Source: Mycoemilia scoparia
Lineage: Eukaryota; Kickxellomycota; Kickxellomycetes; Kickxellales; Kickxellaceae
NCBI GenBank assembly: GCA_027575805.1
Contig: JANBPU010000065.1
Coordinates: 1 to 64,000, forward strand
Direction of reading: 5' to 3'
Length of the DNA: 64,000 nt
Shown here piece after piece: positions 21,901 through 33,612 of the stretch (the stretch's first letter is position 1; each line of letters starts with the position of its first letter). Under the pieces are notes generated by a model. It made no database searches, was not told where the DNA came from, and saw only the letters and a list, made by a program, of their open reading frames with translations. A program made the translations under genes and the position numbers.

Positions 21901-23049
21901 GCAATGTCAAGTAAAATCAGTCACAAAATAAAACATTTTATAACGATAATATATAACATAGTACAACACCAACACATCCAAGTAGTAGTACTGCCACCAC
22001 TACTATTATTATTTTCTAGCAACAAGTATTGTTTTTTACTACTAGTAGTCCTCTTTCTGTTAAAGTTTGAAAAATACAACTCCCCACACACACCTGCTTA
22101 AGGCCTTTACCAAGAAACAAAACAAACCTTTAAGGATTGGGTATAACTTTTGTTATTCATAATGAAGCATTGCTTTTGTTTATTGGACTGAACCAATGTT
22201 GAAGAGTAGAAGAGATCGAACAGTTTTAGCAGTAGTTGCTAGGAAATAATCCTCGTTTGTCCAAGACTGATCAGGTCATGAGACCTTGGAAACTAGACTA
22301 TATTAGCTTTAAACAAACAGTCATAATCCAGTAATTTAACCACCATAATAATCAATATATCTTTAATAAAACCTGAATAGCATTTGGGTTTGTTTTGGTT
22401 GACAGCAGCAATGGTTAGCAAAGAAGGCCTAACCCCTTCCATCAAAAAAGAGAGATAACATGCCAGAGAGACTGAGTGGAGAGAGCATGGCTAAATAATA
22501 AATACAGAAAATACAAGAATATTTATAGCTTTTCTAATAGACTTGTATGTATTGTTTTACATAGCAAAGCTTATATTAGAAACATTCAATGGCTTTGTTC
22601 TTGAAGTGCAAGCGCTGTTGTTAAAGCCCTATGACAAGTATCATGGTTGCTATAAATTTACAATGTTCATATATCAATTAGAAGTGCAGGCAACTGCGGT
22701 TGAAGCAAAACAGGGAGTATAGTTGAAATACTTGGCTGTTTGTGAATTATCGTGCTTTGGTCCACGCACAGCCAATGTGTGGCCGATCAGATGCGAAGCT
22801 TGAACATATACGCACTATGGTTGGTGATGTGTGACTTCACATACACACATCAGGCTACCAAGTAGAAACACTGGGTCCATTGGCATTTATTTTGGAACCA
22901 CAACTACAACCACAAGCCCAGTCACTTCTTTTGTCTTTGATTAATACACTTTGGTTTCACCCCAGCATTGTTTGTTTGGCTTTGATCCAGAAACATTGGG
23001 AATCTTGCTGTACCTACTTTATATTTACATATATTTACCGCTGAACGCA
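21901..23049. other. Intergenic ILV2-SRA1-like
   Basis: 3' flank of ILV2 and promoter of the next gene. AT-rich, no repeat-family copy and no coding frame that I can support. Confidence 0.5.
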
Positions 23050-24481
23050 ATGCCATTTGGTTTAAATTGGTTTACCAAAAAAGACGAACCAACACAGCAT
23101 TCCAGGAATGCCGTAGACGGTCACCACCATTCACAGCCTAAGGCGGATTCTGGTACACAAACTTCGGTTGATACAAAGCCAGTATCCCGGCCACCACCAC
23201 CACCTTCGTCAAAAAATATACCACCACCACCGCCAGGACCAGGTCGCAGTTTACCACCACCAAAAGCAACAAATAAATCCAATTTAGTACCCTGGACCGA
23301 ATCGACCTCAAATTTCCCAACCCCCGCATCAAGCATAAAGGGTGGAGCAGTAGCGAGTGGCCCAGTAGAAGGAAATAATTCGTCACGAGACAATAGCGTG
23401 TACAAGGACTTTACTGGCCCAGGATATGCGGCAAACGGTCATTGGAATGATCCACCCAAAAGAATATTTTCTAGTGGCAATAGTAGTCGAAGTGGAACTC
23501 CTAGCTTAAGTAACAATAATCAACAAAGCGCAAGTGGAGGAAATGGAGTAGAGGGTAATGGCGGTGGAGGAGGAGCTGCTGCTGCTGCTGCTACTACTAT
23601 TGCTACTACTACTACTACTACTACTACTACTTTAAAGAAGAAAGGTCCAAAATATGCTCACAATTTAATCTCCTCTGGGGGTGGGGGTAAAGGAGTAGTG
23701 GATTTGATCCCACCTCCTTCATCACATGTTTCTAACTTGAGTTTAAATAATGAATATGATGATGAGCCTTCGAAACCACCATCGAGATCGGCAACTTTGT
23801 CACCTTCTTTGGGTCGGATTGAGCATGATAAAGGTAGAGAGACTAATGAGAGGGAAGAGGAGGAGGAGGAGGAGGAGGAGGAGGAGGAAGAGTCTTCTGG
23901 TAATAGTCGTGAAAATGTTGGAGCAACACCGAGTCAGAATGAAATGATTGAATCTATTAATGAAATTATTGATGGTGTATTGAGTAATGCTCCAATTGAC
24001 TCATCTGTAAGTAACAAAAACGTGTCAAGTTATATACATATATACATATACTATTTAATAACCAAGTAAGTCTTAATTAAAATGAATGATTTTAAATATT
24101 ATTATTATTATTATTATTATTATAGGCTATGATGAAGAGAATGGTCGAAGATACACAAAAGAGATTGAAAGTTTTGCAAGACTGTATTGCATCGTTGGAA
24201 CCCGGAATCATAATGATTGTATACACACTAGTCAAAGGTAAAGCTCTATTTATTTATCCACAACACACACACACTCTGGCTTTCACTATTCGTTTATTTA
24301 AAACTAAACTCTACCCATTCTTTTTTGTCTATTAGCTATAAGATCATCAGATTATGAAAAGGCATTATCATCTCAACGTGATCTTGCAAAAGCCGCGTTT
24401 GGTGATCAGTCTAAATGGGTTGCTGGACTTAAACGGTTAATTGAGATTGCCCAAAAGACTCCATCCAAGTCATCATCTTAG
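23050..24481 (+). CDS. Proline-rich protein with SRA1/Sec31 C-terminal domain, 3 exons
   Basis: Exons 23050-24006, 24126-24237 and 24336-24481, joined by GT-AG introns of 119 and 98 nt in frame, give 404 aa. The start MPFGLNWFTKKD is preferred to an in-frame ATG at 22951. Residues 45-80 are polyproline runs (PPPPPSSK, PPPPPGPGR). Residues 155-240 are low-complexity (Gly, Ala, poly-Thr), followed by an acidic Glu run near 285-300. The C-terminal 100 residues (IDGVLSNAPIDS, QKRLKVLQDCIASLEPG, SQRDLAKAAFGD, SKWVAGLKRLIEIA) match the helical SRA1 domain found in steroid receptor RNA activator protein and at the end of COPII Sec31. With no WD40 repeats, it is a stand-alone SRA1-type protein rather than Sec31. 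Role in fungi unclear (RNA-linked regulation or COPII-related). Confidence 0.8.
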
Positions 24482-24756
24482 CATACCTTTGCTTGATACA
24501 AATTTTATTTAAATTTCTCTGATATCTCTCTGTTTCTCTATCTATACTCTATTACTGGAATTGATTTTATTTATACATCTATATATCTGTGTGTGTGTTG
24601 TAAATCTCTTTCCTCTCTTCATTTATTTATGTACTGTTTAAGAGAATATTTATGAATGATTTATAAAACGACAATGGTTTTATCTTTTGTTTGAACCAAA
24701 TAAATTCATATTATGTATTGTAGTATTGGAGGGTACTATTTAGCTGCTAATAGTCA

Positions 24757-24894
24757 AATGATGATAACTCACAAGCGATTAAGTGTGAGATAGGCAAAAA
24801 TGGATCCTCGGATTTCGACCCAATCACCAGCCACTTTGTATGCACTTCCTGAAGACCAATTTTGCCTAAAACCCTGTAAACTCTGACCAAATAG
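24757..24894 (+). repeat. Family B repeat, copy 4
   Basis: Contains AAATGGATCCTCGGATTTCG, ACCCAATCACCAGCCA, AATTTTGCCTAAAACCCTG and TAAACTCTGACCAAATAG in family order, about 280 bp beyond the SRA1-like stop. Confidence 0.7.
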
Positions 24895-25145
24895 GTGGCC
24901 CTAATTTATTGGTAAATGTTGGTCACTCCCCCCCAAAAACAATCACCCTCATTTCTTGTAATATAGAACCTTGCTGAAACGTTACTATTGTGGATTCTAG
25001 AGAACAAGAACAATGTCAGATAAAAGACAGATAGGCAAAAAAGCAGGACAAGTGCTGTTAGATGTTGGCAATTTGAATCAAGATGATTTTCCGGTCGTCT
25101 GATGTTGATAGATATTGTTCACAACAATACATCCGGCAGGTTCTA

Positions 25146-25229
25146 CATCAAAAGGGAGCAGAACAATCTTGTACCCTAATACCACCATCAAATTTGGCCC
25201 ATAGGACATACATTTCAGACTGTCATTGG
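25146..25229 (+). repeat. Family C fragment, copy 1
   Basis: Shares ATCAAAAGGxAxCAGA, TACCCT, AAATTxGCCCATAxGACATACATTT with stretches at 33357 and 55793. Only three partial copies are visible, so element ends are not defined. Confidence 0.45.
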
Positions 25230-26845
25230 AGGATATATTACTTGGTACACTTTTAAGGATGGAGACAGAGACTCTGACGACATCTACTTATCTTTGCTTG
25301 TCTGTATGGAGCTGTTCCAGTTTGGATCTAGAAACAGCCAAAGGAAACGCACAAACAGAAAAATAGAGTCGAGGACTAGAAGACTAGGGGATGCAGAAAA
25401 AGGGGGGGAGGGTCAATTTCGTTCCCTATTGTTATTTCTAACATTTATCCCCAAATAGTGTAAAAGGCCGAAAAAGGTTGGGCTTTAATTTCTTGGATTT
25501 TTATTGTCATATGAGCTTGTCGGAGCTCGGAGCTTGAGCCTCTGTGGCTGTTATCGATCTAGAAGGCAAGTCAATGTAGGGGATCGACCGCACGTTCCAG
25601 TCAGTTGATCTTTTGTTGGCTGGAGTTGTGGTTGTGGTTTTGTGGTCAATGTCATTTAACAATTGCTGCTGCTGCTGTCGCTACACCGCAGTGACATAAA
25701 GTATGCGTAAAGAAGGGGGAACAATAATCCCAAGGGCTGTGCAAAAAACTGGCCAGGAATTCACAAACGGATCATGACGAATACATCCCCCCATTATTAT
25801 TCGTTTTTGGAAGAATGGCCACGTAGTAGTACACAAATTGGTGTTTTAGCCTTCTACTGGTATCTTTACATCAAGCACTATCAATGCCAGTGATGGCCAT
25901 ACGCCCACTGGCTTTAATTATTGGTCCCGAGAAGTTCTCTCCTGTGCATGTACTAGTCGGATCCACAGGAGAGACTAGTGTGATGTCTATGAAGAAAAGG
26001 GCGCTTTGGCGGAGATGGGTTCGGTAACATTCATTCATGCCATGATCATAGCCACGCACACATACACATAGAGCAGCAACAGTGATATGGAGCAATCTTG
26101 TAAAATGCGTGGCCAGAGTTAGGCACTTTCGGGCTTTATAGCCCCGAATGATAGATGCATAGTTGCCCAAGTATAAAATCTATAACCTGCTCTTGCCCAC
26201 AAGCAATGTGTTTATTAAAAGCGAGTAGCTCAAACGACTCAGGGCACATGGACTCGCAAATTCTGGTTTAAGTCTGATCTCTAACCCAACATGGTTGGAG
26301 ACAAAGAAAGGTGCAGCCAGCAACAGCATGGTTTAGAAGAGTTGTTGAATATCCACCCAGCCAACCAAATGAAGTTAGTCATAGAGGCGTGGTATTGGTT
26401 CATTTGGTTGAATGAGGCAAGCCCTCTGTCTCTATCTAAGTTGTCATCGCCATCATCATCACCATCACCAAGCATTGCCTCTTTTAGCAGCACCATAATT
26501 CAGTAATAGTGATCCCTACTATAGTCCCAAGTGCTACGATTACAGATCCCTCTCTCTTTGCGTATAAAAGTGATATAAAAAGATAGCCTTTCTCTCTCCC
26601 TCTCTATTCTCTTTTTCTCTTTTTCTCTCTTTGTGTTTGTGAGTGAGTGTGTGTGTTAGTTTTAACTCTTTGCTAATTCGCAGCCTAATTGCCTGGCACA
26701 CAAAGACCCCCACATATCTGTCAAATAATATCTGTATATTTCCACGAACAGGCATACATATACATATATTATCCCCACAGTCTTGACTTTGCGATAAACC
26801 TCTACAACATATCAGCCAACATACCTAATAACGACTATCTAAATA

Positions 26846-29350
26846 ATGTGGTGGAGACAAAGACTAGCTTCCACACTATCATCAGCCTCAACCAGTGCCG
26901 GTGGTGGTGGTGGTAGCAGTAGCGCTCGTTCCAAACTATTTTATTTTGCAGCCACCGGTACTGCTATGTCAGCTCTTGTGGGTGGCTACTATGCATACAA
27001 CAACTTCTATGCTGACAGTGACAGAAAACATCGGTTTTCCCATTCAGCCATGATGGGAGCACTTGGCCAAAAGCCAATTTACGCCGATCCTCTGATGGCC
27101 CATGATACACCAATAGGAGAACGCCCACATGCTTTCTGGACTCCTCCATCCCGTGAGCAAATGTTGAATCGACTTAAAGGTAAAAAATCAACACCTCCTT
27201 CTCCTCCTGCTGCTGCTGCTGCTACTACTACCAGCAATGAAGAAGATAAGGGGGAAGGTGTCAAGGAAGAAGACGATGATGAAGGCTTTGATCTATTGAT
27301 TATCGGTGCTGGTGCAACCGGAGCTGGCTGTGCCTTGGATGCCGCATCCCGTGGTCTAAAAGTAGCACTGGTTGAACGAGATGATTTTGCTTCGGGAACA
27401 TCTTCGAAATCAACCAAACTGATTCACGGTGGCGTCAGATATTTGCAAAAAGCCATAATGGGATTGGATTATGATCAATACAAGATGGTATGCGAAGCCT
27501 TGCATGAACGCAAGACCTTTTTACATATTGCACCATACTTGAGTAATGAATTGCCAATCTTGTTGCCCGTTTACAAGTGGTGGCAGCTGCCTTACTTCTG
27601 GTTTGGTTGTAAGATGTATGACATGCTGGCTGGAAGTGAGAGAATAACTCCTAGCTACATGCTTGGCCGTAAGAGAACATTGGAGTCATTCCCAATGTTG
27701 AAGTCCGAGAATTTGGTTGGTGCGGTGGTTTATTATGACGGTCAGCATAATGACTCAAGAATGAATGTTACGTTGGCAGTCACTGCAGCAGCTCATGGCG
27801 CTGTTGTGGCTAACCATACCGAGGTCTTGTCTTTGATCAAGGAGATGAACCCAGAGAGTGGCCAAGATGTGGTTAAAGGTGCTGTGGTTAGAGATAATGA
27901 GACTGGCGAAACATGGGAAGTTAAGGCTAAGGGTGTTATCAATGCCACTGGACCATTTTCGGACGCTATTTTGAAGATGGATACACCCAAGATGCAAGAT
28001 ATTGTTGCTCCTTCGGCTGGTGTTCACTTGGTACTTCCTTCCTACTTCAGTCCCAAGAATATGGGTATGCTTGACCCGGCTACCAGCGATGGTCGTGTTG
28101 TGTTTTTCCTTCCTTGGGAAGGCGGCGTGGTTGCTGGTACTACTGATACTCTGTGTGATGTCACACCAAACCCCATTCCATCAGAAAAGGAAATCGAGTG
28201 GATCCTGAACGAAATCCGTAGATTCCTTTCACCAGATGTCAAGGTTCGTCGTGGCGATGTTTTGGCTGCCTGGTCTGGCATTCGTCCTTTGGTTCGTGAT
28301 CCCAAGGCCAAGAACACCAAGGATCTTGTTCGTAACCACATGATCCATATCTCTGAATCCAAGCTTATTACCATTGCTGGTGGCAAGTGGACAACATACC
28401 GTGAAATGGCCAAGGAGACTATTGATGAAGCCATCAAGACATTCGTTTTGTCGCCAGTCTATGGATGCAGGACCGAAAGTACCCGACTCATTGGGTCGCA
28501 TACTTGGTCCGAAACGATGTTCATCAAGCTGGCTCAAAACTTTGGCCTTGATGCTGATGTTGCCAAGGCTCTTTCTCACAACTATGGTGACAGAGCTTGG
28601 GCAGTCTGTGCCATGGCTGAACGTACTGGTCGCCACTTCCCAGTGTTTGGAACACGTCTTCATCCTAGCTACCCATTCATTGAATCCGAAGTCAAATATG
28701 CAGTTGAATGCGAGTATGCTCGTACCGTAGTCGATGTTATTGCTCGTCGCATGCGCTTGGCTTTCCTTGATGCCCACGCTGCCTTTGAAGTTGTACCAAA
28801 GGTTATAGAATTGATGGCAAATGAGCTCAAGTGGTCACCTGAACGCCAACAGAAAGAATATACCGATACGTTGGCCTACTTGCAAACCATGGGTCTTCCC
28901 AAGACCATTGTTGACCAGTCATCTTCTACTCCTCTTGAAACATCTATTACGAAGGAAGGTTATGTTCATGTAACTACAACATCGTCACTGCCATTTTTGG
29001 ACATGAACTCTTATTACCATCGCGGCCAGTTCTCTGCTGATGAAATCGGTGCTTTCCGCGCAGCCTTTGCTGATTATGATGATAAGGGTGATGGATATAT
29101 TAAGGTCAAGCATGTCGAGCCTGTTCTTAAGGCTCTGAATTTGCCATTTGCTAAAGACGATTTGTCAAAACTTTTGAACAAGGCCCAGATTGATCCTACT
29201 AGTGACGATAAGCCAGTTGAGTTCGAGCAGGTGCTTATTATCTTGAGTGATATTAAGGAAAAGTATATCCAAGAACAAGCCCGTTCTATGGCCTCTGAGA
29301 AGAAGGTTTTGAATAGAATTCCTACATCCCGAAGCGGTGGTAGTGTCTAA
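26846..29350 (+). CDS. GUT2: FAD-dependent glycerol-3-phosphate dehydrogenase, mitochondrial, with EF-hand tail
   Basis: Oxidises sn-glycerol-3-phosphate to dihydroxyacetone phosphate on the outer face of the inner mitochondrial membrane, passing electrons to ubiquinone. 834 aa in one exon. Residues 1-30 are a basic presequence, and 32-52 a membrane anchor (LFYFAATGTAMSALVGGYYA). A low-complexity spacer (110-140) leads to the FAD dinucleotide fold DLLIIGAGATGAG (about 149-161) and the signature LVERDDFASGTSSKSTKLIHGG. Conserved later blocks include YYDGQHNDSRMN, FFLPWEGGVVAGTTD and ITIAGGKWTTYREMA. The last 110 residues (SADEIGAFRAAFADYDDKGDG onward in two helix-loop-helix units) resemble the EF-hand tail of animal GPD2. 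The first loop lacks some calcium ligands. Yeast Gut2 (649 aa) lacks this tail, so the architecture is animal-like. Confidence 0.95.
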   Translation: MWWRQRLASTLSSASTSAGGGGGSSSARSKLFYFAATGTAMSALVGGYYAYNNFYADSDRKHRFSHSAMMGALGQKPIYADPLMAHDTPIGERPHAFWTPPSREQMLNRLKGKKSTPPSPPAAAAATTTSNEEDKGEGVKEEDDDEGFDLLIIGAGATGAGCALDAASRGLKVALVERDDFASGTSSKSTKLIHGGVRYLQKAIMGLDYDQYKMVCEALHERKTFLHIAPYLSNELPILLPVYKWWQLPYFWFGCKMYDMLAGSERITPSYMLGRKRTLESFPMLKSENLVGAVVYYDGQHNDSRMNVTLAVTAAAHGAVVANHTEVLSLIKEMNPESGQDVVKGAVVRDNETGETWEVKAKGVINATGPFSDAILKMDTPKMQDIVAPSAGVHLVLPSYFSPKNMGMLDPATSDGRVVFFLPWEGGVVAGTTDTLCDVTPNPIPSEKEIEWILNEIRRFLSPDVKVRRGDVLAAWSGIRPLVRDPKAKNTKDLVRNHMIHISESKLITIAGGKWTTYREMAKETIDEAIKTFVLSPVYGCRTESTRLIGSHTWSETMFIKLAQNFGLDADVAKALSHNYGDRAWAVCAMAERTGRHFPVFGTRLHPSYPFIESEVKYAVECEYARTVVDVIARRMRLAFLDAHAAFEVVPKVIELMANELKWSPERQQKEYTDTLAYLQTMGLPKTIVDQSSSTPLETSITKEGYVHVTTTSSLPFLDMNSYYHRGQFSADEIGAFRAAFADYDDKGDGYIKVKHVEPVLKALNLPFAKDDLSKLLNKAQIDPTSDDKPVEFEQVLIILSDIKEKYIQEQARSMASEKKVLNRIPTSRSGGSV

Positions 29351-29676
29351 ACATCACCAATATCAACCTATATATTTACTTTGTGTTCTTACTTTTCTTC
29401 TTGTTTAATTTGCTATGACTGGTACCATTACCAATGCTTACACTCTGAACTTTACGTATTTTCTTTTCTTTTCTTTTACTCTATACATTAAAATACCACT
29501 ATCAAAATGTGCACACTAAACAGTTTTTTAAGTTTTTTGTATACCAACTTAAAGTCAATGCAGCTACACATTCCTTAGCCAAGATAATTTCATAAATAGA
29601 CTATTCAACGCATTAGATTAGTTTTCAAAAGTTTACTAGAGATTTAAAAAGTCGGCGATTTGATCTGGTCGGCTGA
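29351..29676. other. 3' flank of GUT2
   Basis: AT-rich, with a TTTTC tandem near 29461-29477. No gene. Confidence 0.5.
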
Positions 29677-30835
29677 TTGATAAATTTTTTTACCACTAGT
29701 TTTTATAATTCTTTCGTTTGGGTTGTGGTCATTCACAAGAGATTACACCAATGCCCATTTGATCAATCGTTCCCTCTCTCCAGGACTAGCTACTTGAACT
29801 CTTCTTTCTCCTTCAAACTCCTCCCTACCTTCTCTGCAACGCCTGGCCTGACTCCACCTAGATTATCATACCGTGACACAGCAATGGGCCCTACCAGGAA
29901 CCACAACAAAGCCGTGTCAATGACAACGCGTATTGAGGGAGCGCGCACCAAAGCCCCAGCCCTAAGACTAGCTACAATGTGGATCAATTTGCCTGCATTC
30001 TCTGGCCGCGGGTTAGTAGTTGATCAATACATCAGCAGCCTCCGGCTGAATGTGGGTTCCCCCTACCGCCGTAACATATTCTGTGCTATTATGCGTCCGG
30101 ACCGTGTGGGCCTCCACCCAAGGACGCCCGAGGACCTTATTTCTCTGCAAAACAACCCGCTAAGGCATGGGGGGACTGACTACAGATGGGTACCAGACTT
30201 TGAGACTGAACTGCACATACACATTGCCAGCGTGGACCCGAAAATCACAGCCCCAGAAATAGAGCAAAGCCTCCTTCAGTTTGGCACAGTCAAGGACCTT
30301 CGCCAATACTTCCATGTCCAAGATATGTGGCATGGCGACTGGGAGGCAACGATCACCCTCAACAAAGGATCCACTCTCCCCGTCACCATCTGTCCAGTAC
30401 CAGCTGCCGACAAACTCAGTAACATCGATACAGTCCACGAGTATGAAGTATCATTGTTCGCGGCCGTCCGGTTCTGTCTACCTTGTGGCACTGCAGACAC
30501 CAGAGTCTGCATGTGCTTTGCCCCGAAAAGCCAGCCTAGGTCAACCCATGCCAAACCTGCTCGATCACCGATCACTATCGCAAAAAACCCCAAATTTACC
30601 AACAAATAAGCAAAAAAGTTCCTGAACTATATGCTATTTGGCAGAATAATCTCTCCAATACCGTCCCAGATGGATGGCTTATGGGCCAAATCTTCTGGAG
30701 GCATATCAGTACACTTGGGCACAATTTCGGTGAAGATCCAGCCATTTCTTGGCCAATTTGGGGATTTTTTGCCATAGTGTATGTTAAGCTTGTGATGACC
30801 TTGTTAGTAGTGTGGTGGTGGTGGTGGTGGTAGGG
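29677..30835 (+). pseudogene. Retroelement ORF1-like remnant, frameshifted
   Basis: A 310-codon frame (29677-30609) is richer in G/C than its flanks and encodes a basic N-terminal half. A segment follows with the spacing of an RRM-like fold (LHIHIASVDPK, then helix EIEQSLLQFGTVKDL, then EATITLNKG). It ends with a cysteine cluster, CLPCG...VCMC, and a basic tail. This order (basic region, RRM, Cys knuckle) is that of ORF1/Gag-like proteins of non-LTR retrotransposons. After the stop, another frame continues as protein-like sequence (ELYAIWQNN, VPDGWLMGQIFWRH, ISWPIWGFFA) to about 30835, consistent with one frameshift. No reverse transcriptase, poly-A tail or target duplication is visible, so this is a fragment. 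A host gene of unknown function remains possible. Confidence 0.45.
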
Positions 30836-30890
30836 ACCATGTATGAATACCAGCTGTGCAGCAATTTTAGTTTTTTTTAATCTTGATCTT

Positions 30891-31038
30891 TTGGTGATCA
30901 TTCACAAGTGATCAAGTGTATGGTATAGGCAGAAATAGAGAGCGGTTTCTCATTAGACTTTGGCCTAACCACCTGCAATTTCATATACAATTCCTATTGA
31001 CGCATTTTTGCACAAGTCTTTGTAAACTTTGACCTTTT
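30891..31038 (+). repeat. Family B repeat, copy 5
   Basis: Contains GGTGATCATTCACAAGTG, ATGGTATAGGCAGAAAT, TTAGACTTTGGCCTAACCACC, ATACAATTCCTATTGACGC and TTTGTAAACTTTGACC. It directly follows the retroelement-like remnant. Confidence 0.7.
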
Positions 31039-31923
31039 TGTAGAATATTCCGCCCTAGTTTATTTTATTTTATTATATTTTTACATTAGTGCTAATATTG
31101 AGGAATCTGCAGTTTCCTCATCCTCTACATCCATAAATGTATCTCATAGAACTCCATTATCATCTATATAGTATGCTTGAAGCTTTCATACCATTCCCAG
31201 ATCTCAGGAATATATAGCCTTGTACCAATCTAGAATATCAATTTCGATTGAAGCAATAGAAATCGAATTCATTGTTACTGGCATAGCTTAAATTTTCCAT
31301 TTAAAATTAATAAATTCAGTTTTGAATTGTGTTGTTGGCAATATCAATCCAAAAAAGTAAGAGGAAATATGTCGGCTATTGATTAAATATAGTCATATAT
31401 CGCCATTCCGTTTCCCAAGTCTCTCTCTCTCTCTCTCTATGAAAGCGCTGTATATATTAGGAAAAGAACTTGTCACTTGGTTGGAATCCTGTCTGTCTGC
31501 ATAGTCTCGATTAGATTCTCAGATTTACGCATACACACAACAATCTAACTCAGGATCTTGACTCCAATTTTTACCTTCTTCTTTCAATTTTTTATATTAG
31601 GGGGTAATGGATATGATGAGAATAATGATGCAGGAACTTCATGAAGTCATCAACGATCTGTAAAAATGGCAGAGATAGAGAAAGGGAAAGAACCTAACAA
31701 GTAAACAGGGGTTTGCATTGGTTTGCCAAAAGTGTTTCTGTAGTAGTAGTAGTAGTGTGAATGAAAATCCTGCTTGGACATACAATGCATTAATTGAATT
31801 TATTATGTGCCTGCGGCGTATTTATTTTTCGACCTGACATGCTATTTTTCAATAAATGAGCCGATATGAGAAATAAATGTTTCTTGGAAACAAGAGACTT
31901 TTAGAAACAAGGATTAGATTGGC

Positions 31924-31956
<33 letters not shown>

Positions 31957-31993
31957 CGTGTGCGTGTGGTCTAATTCAATCAGGTATTGAAAG

Positions 31994-32257
31994 TTAGTCT
32001 ATCCTGTTTATGTTTTCTTGGCGGTCTTGGTCGTTTACCAGTCTGTGGTCTAATTGATCATGACGTAAAATACACATCATGCGGTCAACCAAGATGTGAT
32101 GTGATGTGAAGTGGTAAAGATATCCCAATGCTTGAAGGTCCTGTAAAAATGAATTGTATGTAGCAACCTTCATGGCATATGGTTGACATAGCTGTACACA
32201 TTTACAAGCATCGACAAAATGAGCATTGAGCAGTATTATTCCAAATATTGACATCAC
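31994..32257 (-). CDS. Doubtful small ORF, 87 aa
   Basis: Reads MMSIFGIILLNAHFVDACKC at the start, which could be a short signal peptide with a CKC motif. Codon choice is not biased and no family is recognised. A TTTTTACAG acceptor-like string within it hints that only the last 48 codons might be exon. Listed for completeness only. Confidence 0.2.
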   Translation of the reverse strand: MMSIFGIILLNAHFVDACKCVQLCQPYAMKVATYNSFLQDLQALGYLYHFTSHHILVDRMMCILRHDQLDHRLVNDQDRQENINRID

Positions 32258-33356
32258 CAGCTCTGAGGTTCACAGAGGTTTGTACATTCTTTTTTATATG
32301 CAGGGCAAATAGAATAGCCCTCTGTAAAAACTATTATCAGTGCCATTGATTATTCTATTTGCCGATATATCCATATTGGGTCTTCACACATGTCAGATCT
32401 ATACCACATAATTTCTCCCACACCTGGACTTCGAGGTGCACTACTACACTGGTTCATCATTGCTTTGTTCCAGAGTCCTTTTCTTGAGAAAACCACAAAA
32501 ACAAAAACAAAAATGCAAAAAAAGAACCGGCTGTGGGTGATCATTTCAAAGAGGTCTGAAGATTTGTAAAGACTAGTTTATGCAGCCAACTCCAAAGGGG
32601 CTCAAAGCTGTTTTGAGCAGATGGGGTGGACAAATTGACACAAGTTCGCGCATGGGCACACTTGGGGGATCCTGTTTAGAAAAGTGTGTGTGTGTTTACC
32701 AAAAGGTTGACTTCAAATACACCTACTGATTTAGACAATGATTTGGGTTTAGATATCCATATTAACCTTGATATAAACCTCATGGATATGCTCTAAATAT
32801 AAACTAGAGGCTTACTAGAAGTAGACAAAGCTGTATTCAGAAAATAGGGATGACTTTGCCACATTTGGGGTCGATTCTTGGGTCTTTTCCAACCATGACT
32901 TGGTGGCATGTCCACAACTACGCACCAGTTGAATTACTGTCATTACTACAATTAATTTATGAGTTCTGCCAGCTATCGCCACTACATATCTTTTCTAATT
33001 ATAGCGTGCAGCATGGCTTTTCATCGCACGGGCTTATATGGCGGTGGTGGTGGCTGTGGTCATGTACTCGCGGGTGAATTTGTTGACTCTGATCTCCTTT
33101 CCCTCTAACCAGCAAGTATTTTCACACACAAACATACATCAGCAAAGCACCACTGCCCACATCAAGATTGAAAGACATGCAAGCCACCTTTTTGACTGTA
33201 TTGTTTCTTTTCTAAAGCAACATTCAATGGCTTTACTCCTTCTCACAAATACCATACTGAAAATCACTAACAAATTTGCTTTGGTTATTGGAAAAGAAAC
33301 CTGTTTATTCGGTTTTCAATTGGTGAGATTCCACTAGTGATCAATTGGAAAGTTCT

Positions 33357-33430
33357 CTATCAAAAGGAAACAAACTGGTGCCCTCATACTTTCCCTGAAA
33401 ATCGACCCATAGCCCGTACACTTTGGCTGG
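33357..33430 (+). repeat. Family C fragment, copy 2
   Basis: Shares ATCAAAAGGAAACA, GCCCTCATACTTTCCCTG, GACCCATAGCC and ACACTTTGGCTGG with the copies at 25146 and 55793. The 30 bp before it (GAGATTCCACTAGTGATCAA) are a family B left end, so the two families share an end here. Confidence 0.5.
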
Positions 33431-33487
33431 AGCCTGGCGGATTATTGGCTATTATCCAGGGCATACTTCTGGTACACACCTTCAAAG

Positions 33488-33612
33488 GAGATTCTGCCAA
33501 ATCTATAGTAGACAGAAACGAGCCCTCATATTTTGGCCCAACCATCAGCTATTTGATATGCAACTACTCCTGGGGAGTCATTTTGCTCAAGCCTTGTAAA
33601 CTTTGACCAATT
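33488..33612 (+). repeat. Family B repeat, copy 6
   Basis: Contains TAGTAGACAGAAACGAGCCC, TTTTGGCCCAACCATCAGC, CTACTCCTGGGGAGTCATTT and CCTTGTAAACTTTGACCAA. Confidence 0.75.

Larger units (their letters stand above)
24482..26845. other. Intergenic upstream of GUT2
   Basis: Contains one family B copy (24757-24894), one family C fragment (25146-25229), a CTG run near 25660 and a TC-rich/GT-rich leader near 26590-26655 just before GUT2. Frames of 70-100 codons here have no recognisable content. Confidence 0.5.

Noticed and set aside
28229..28777. 182-codon minus-strand ORF inside GUT2
   Set aside because: Antisense shadow of the conserved dehydrogenase domain.
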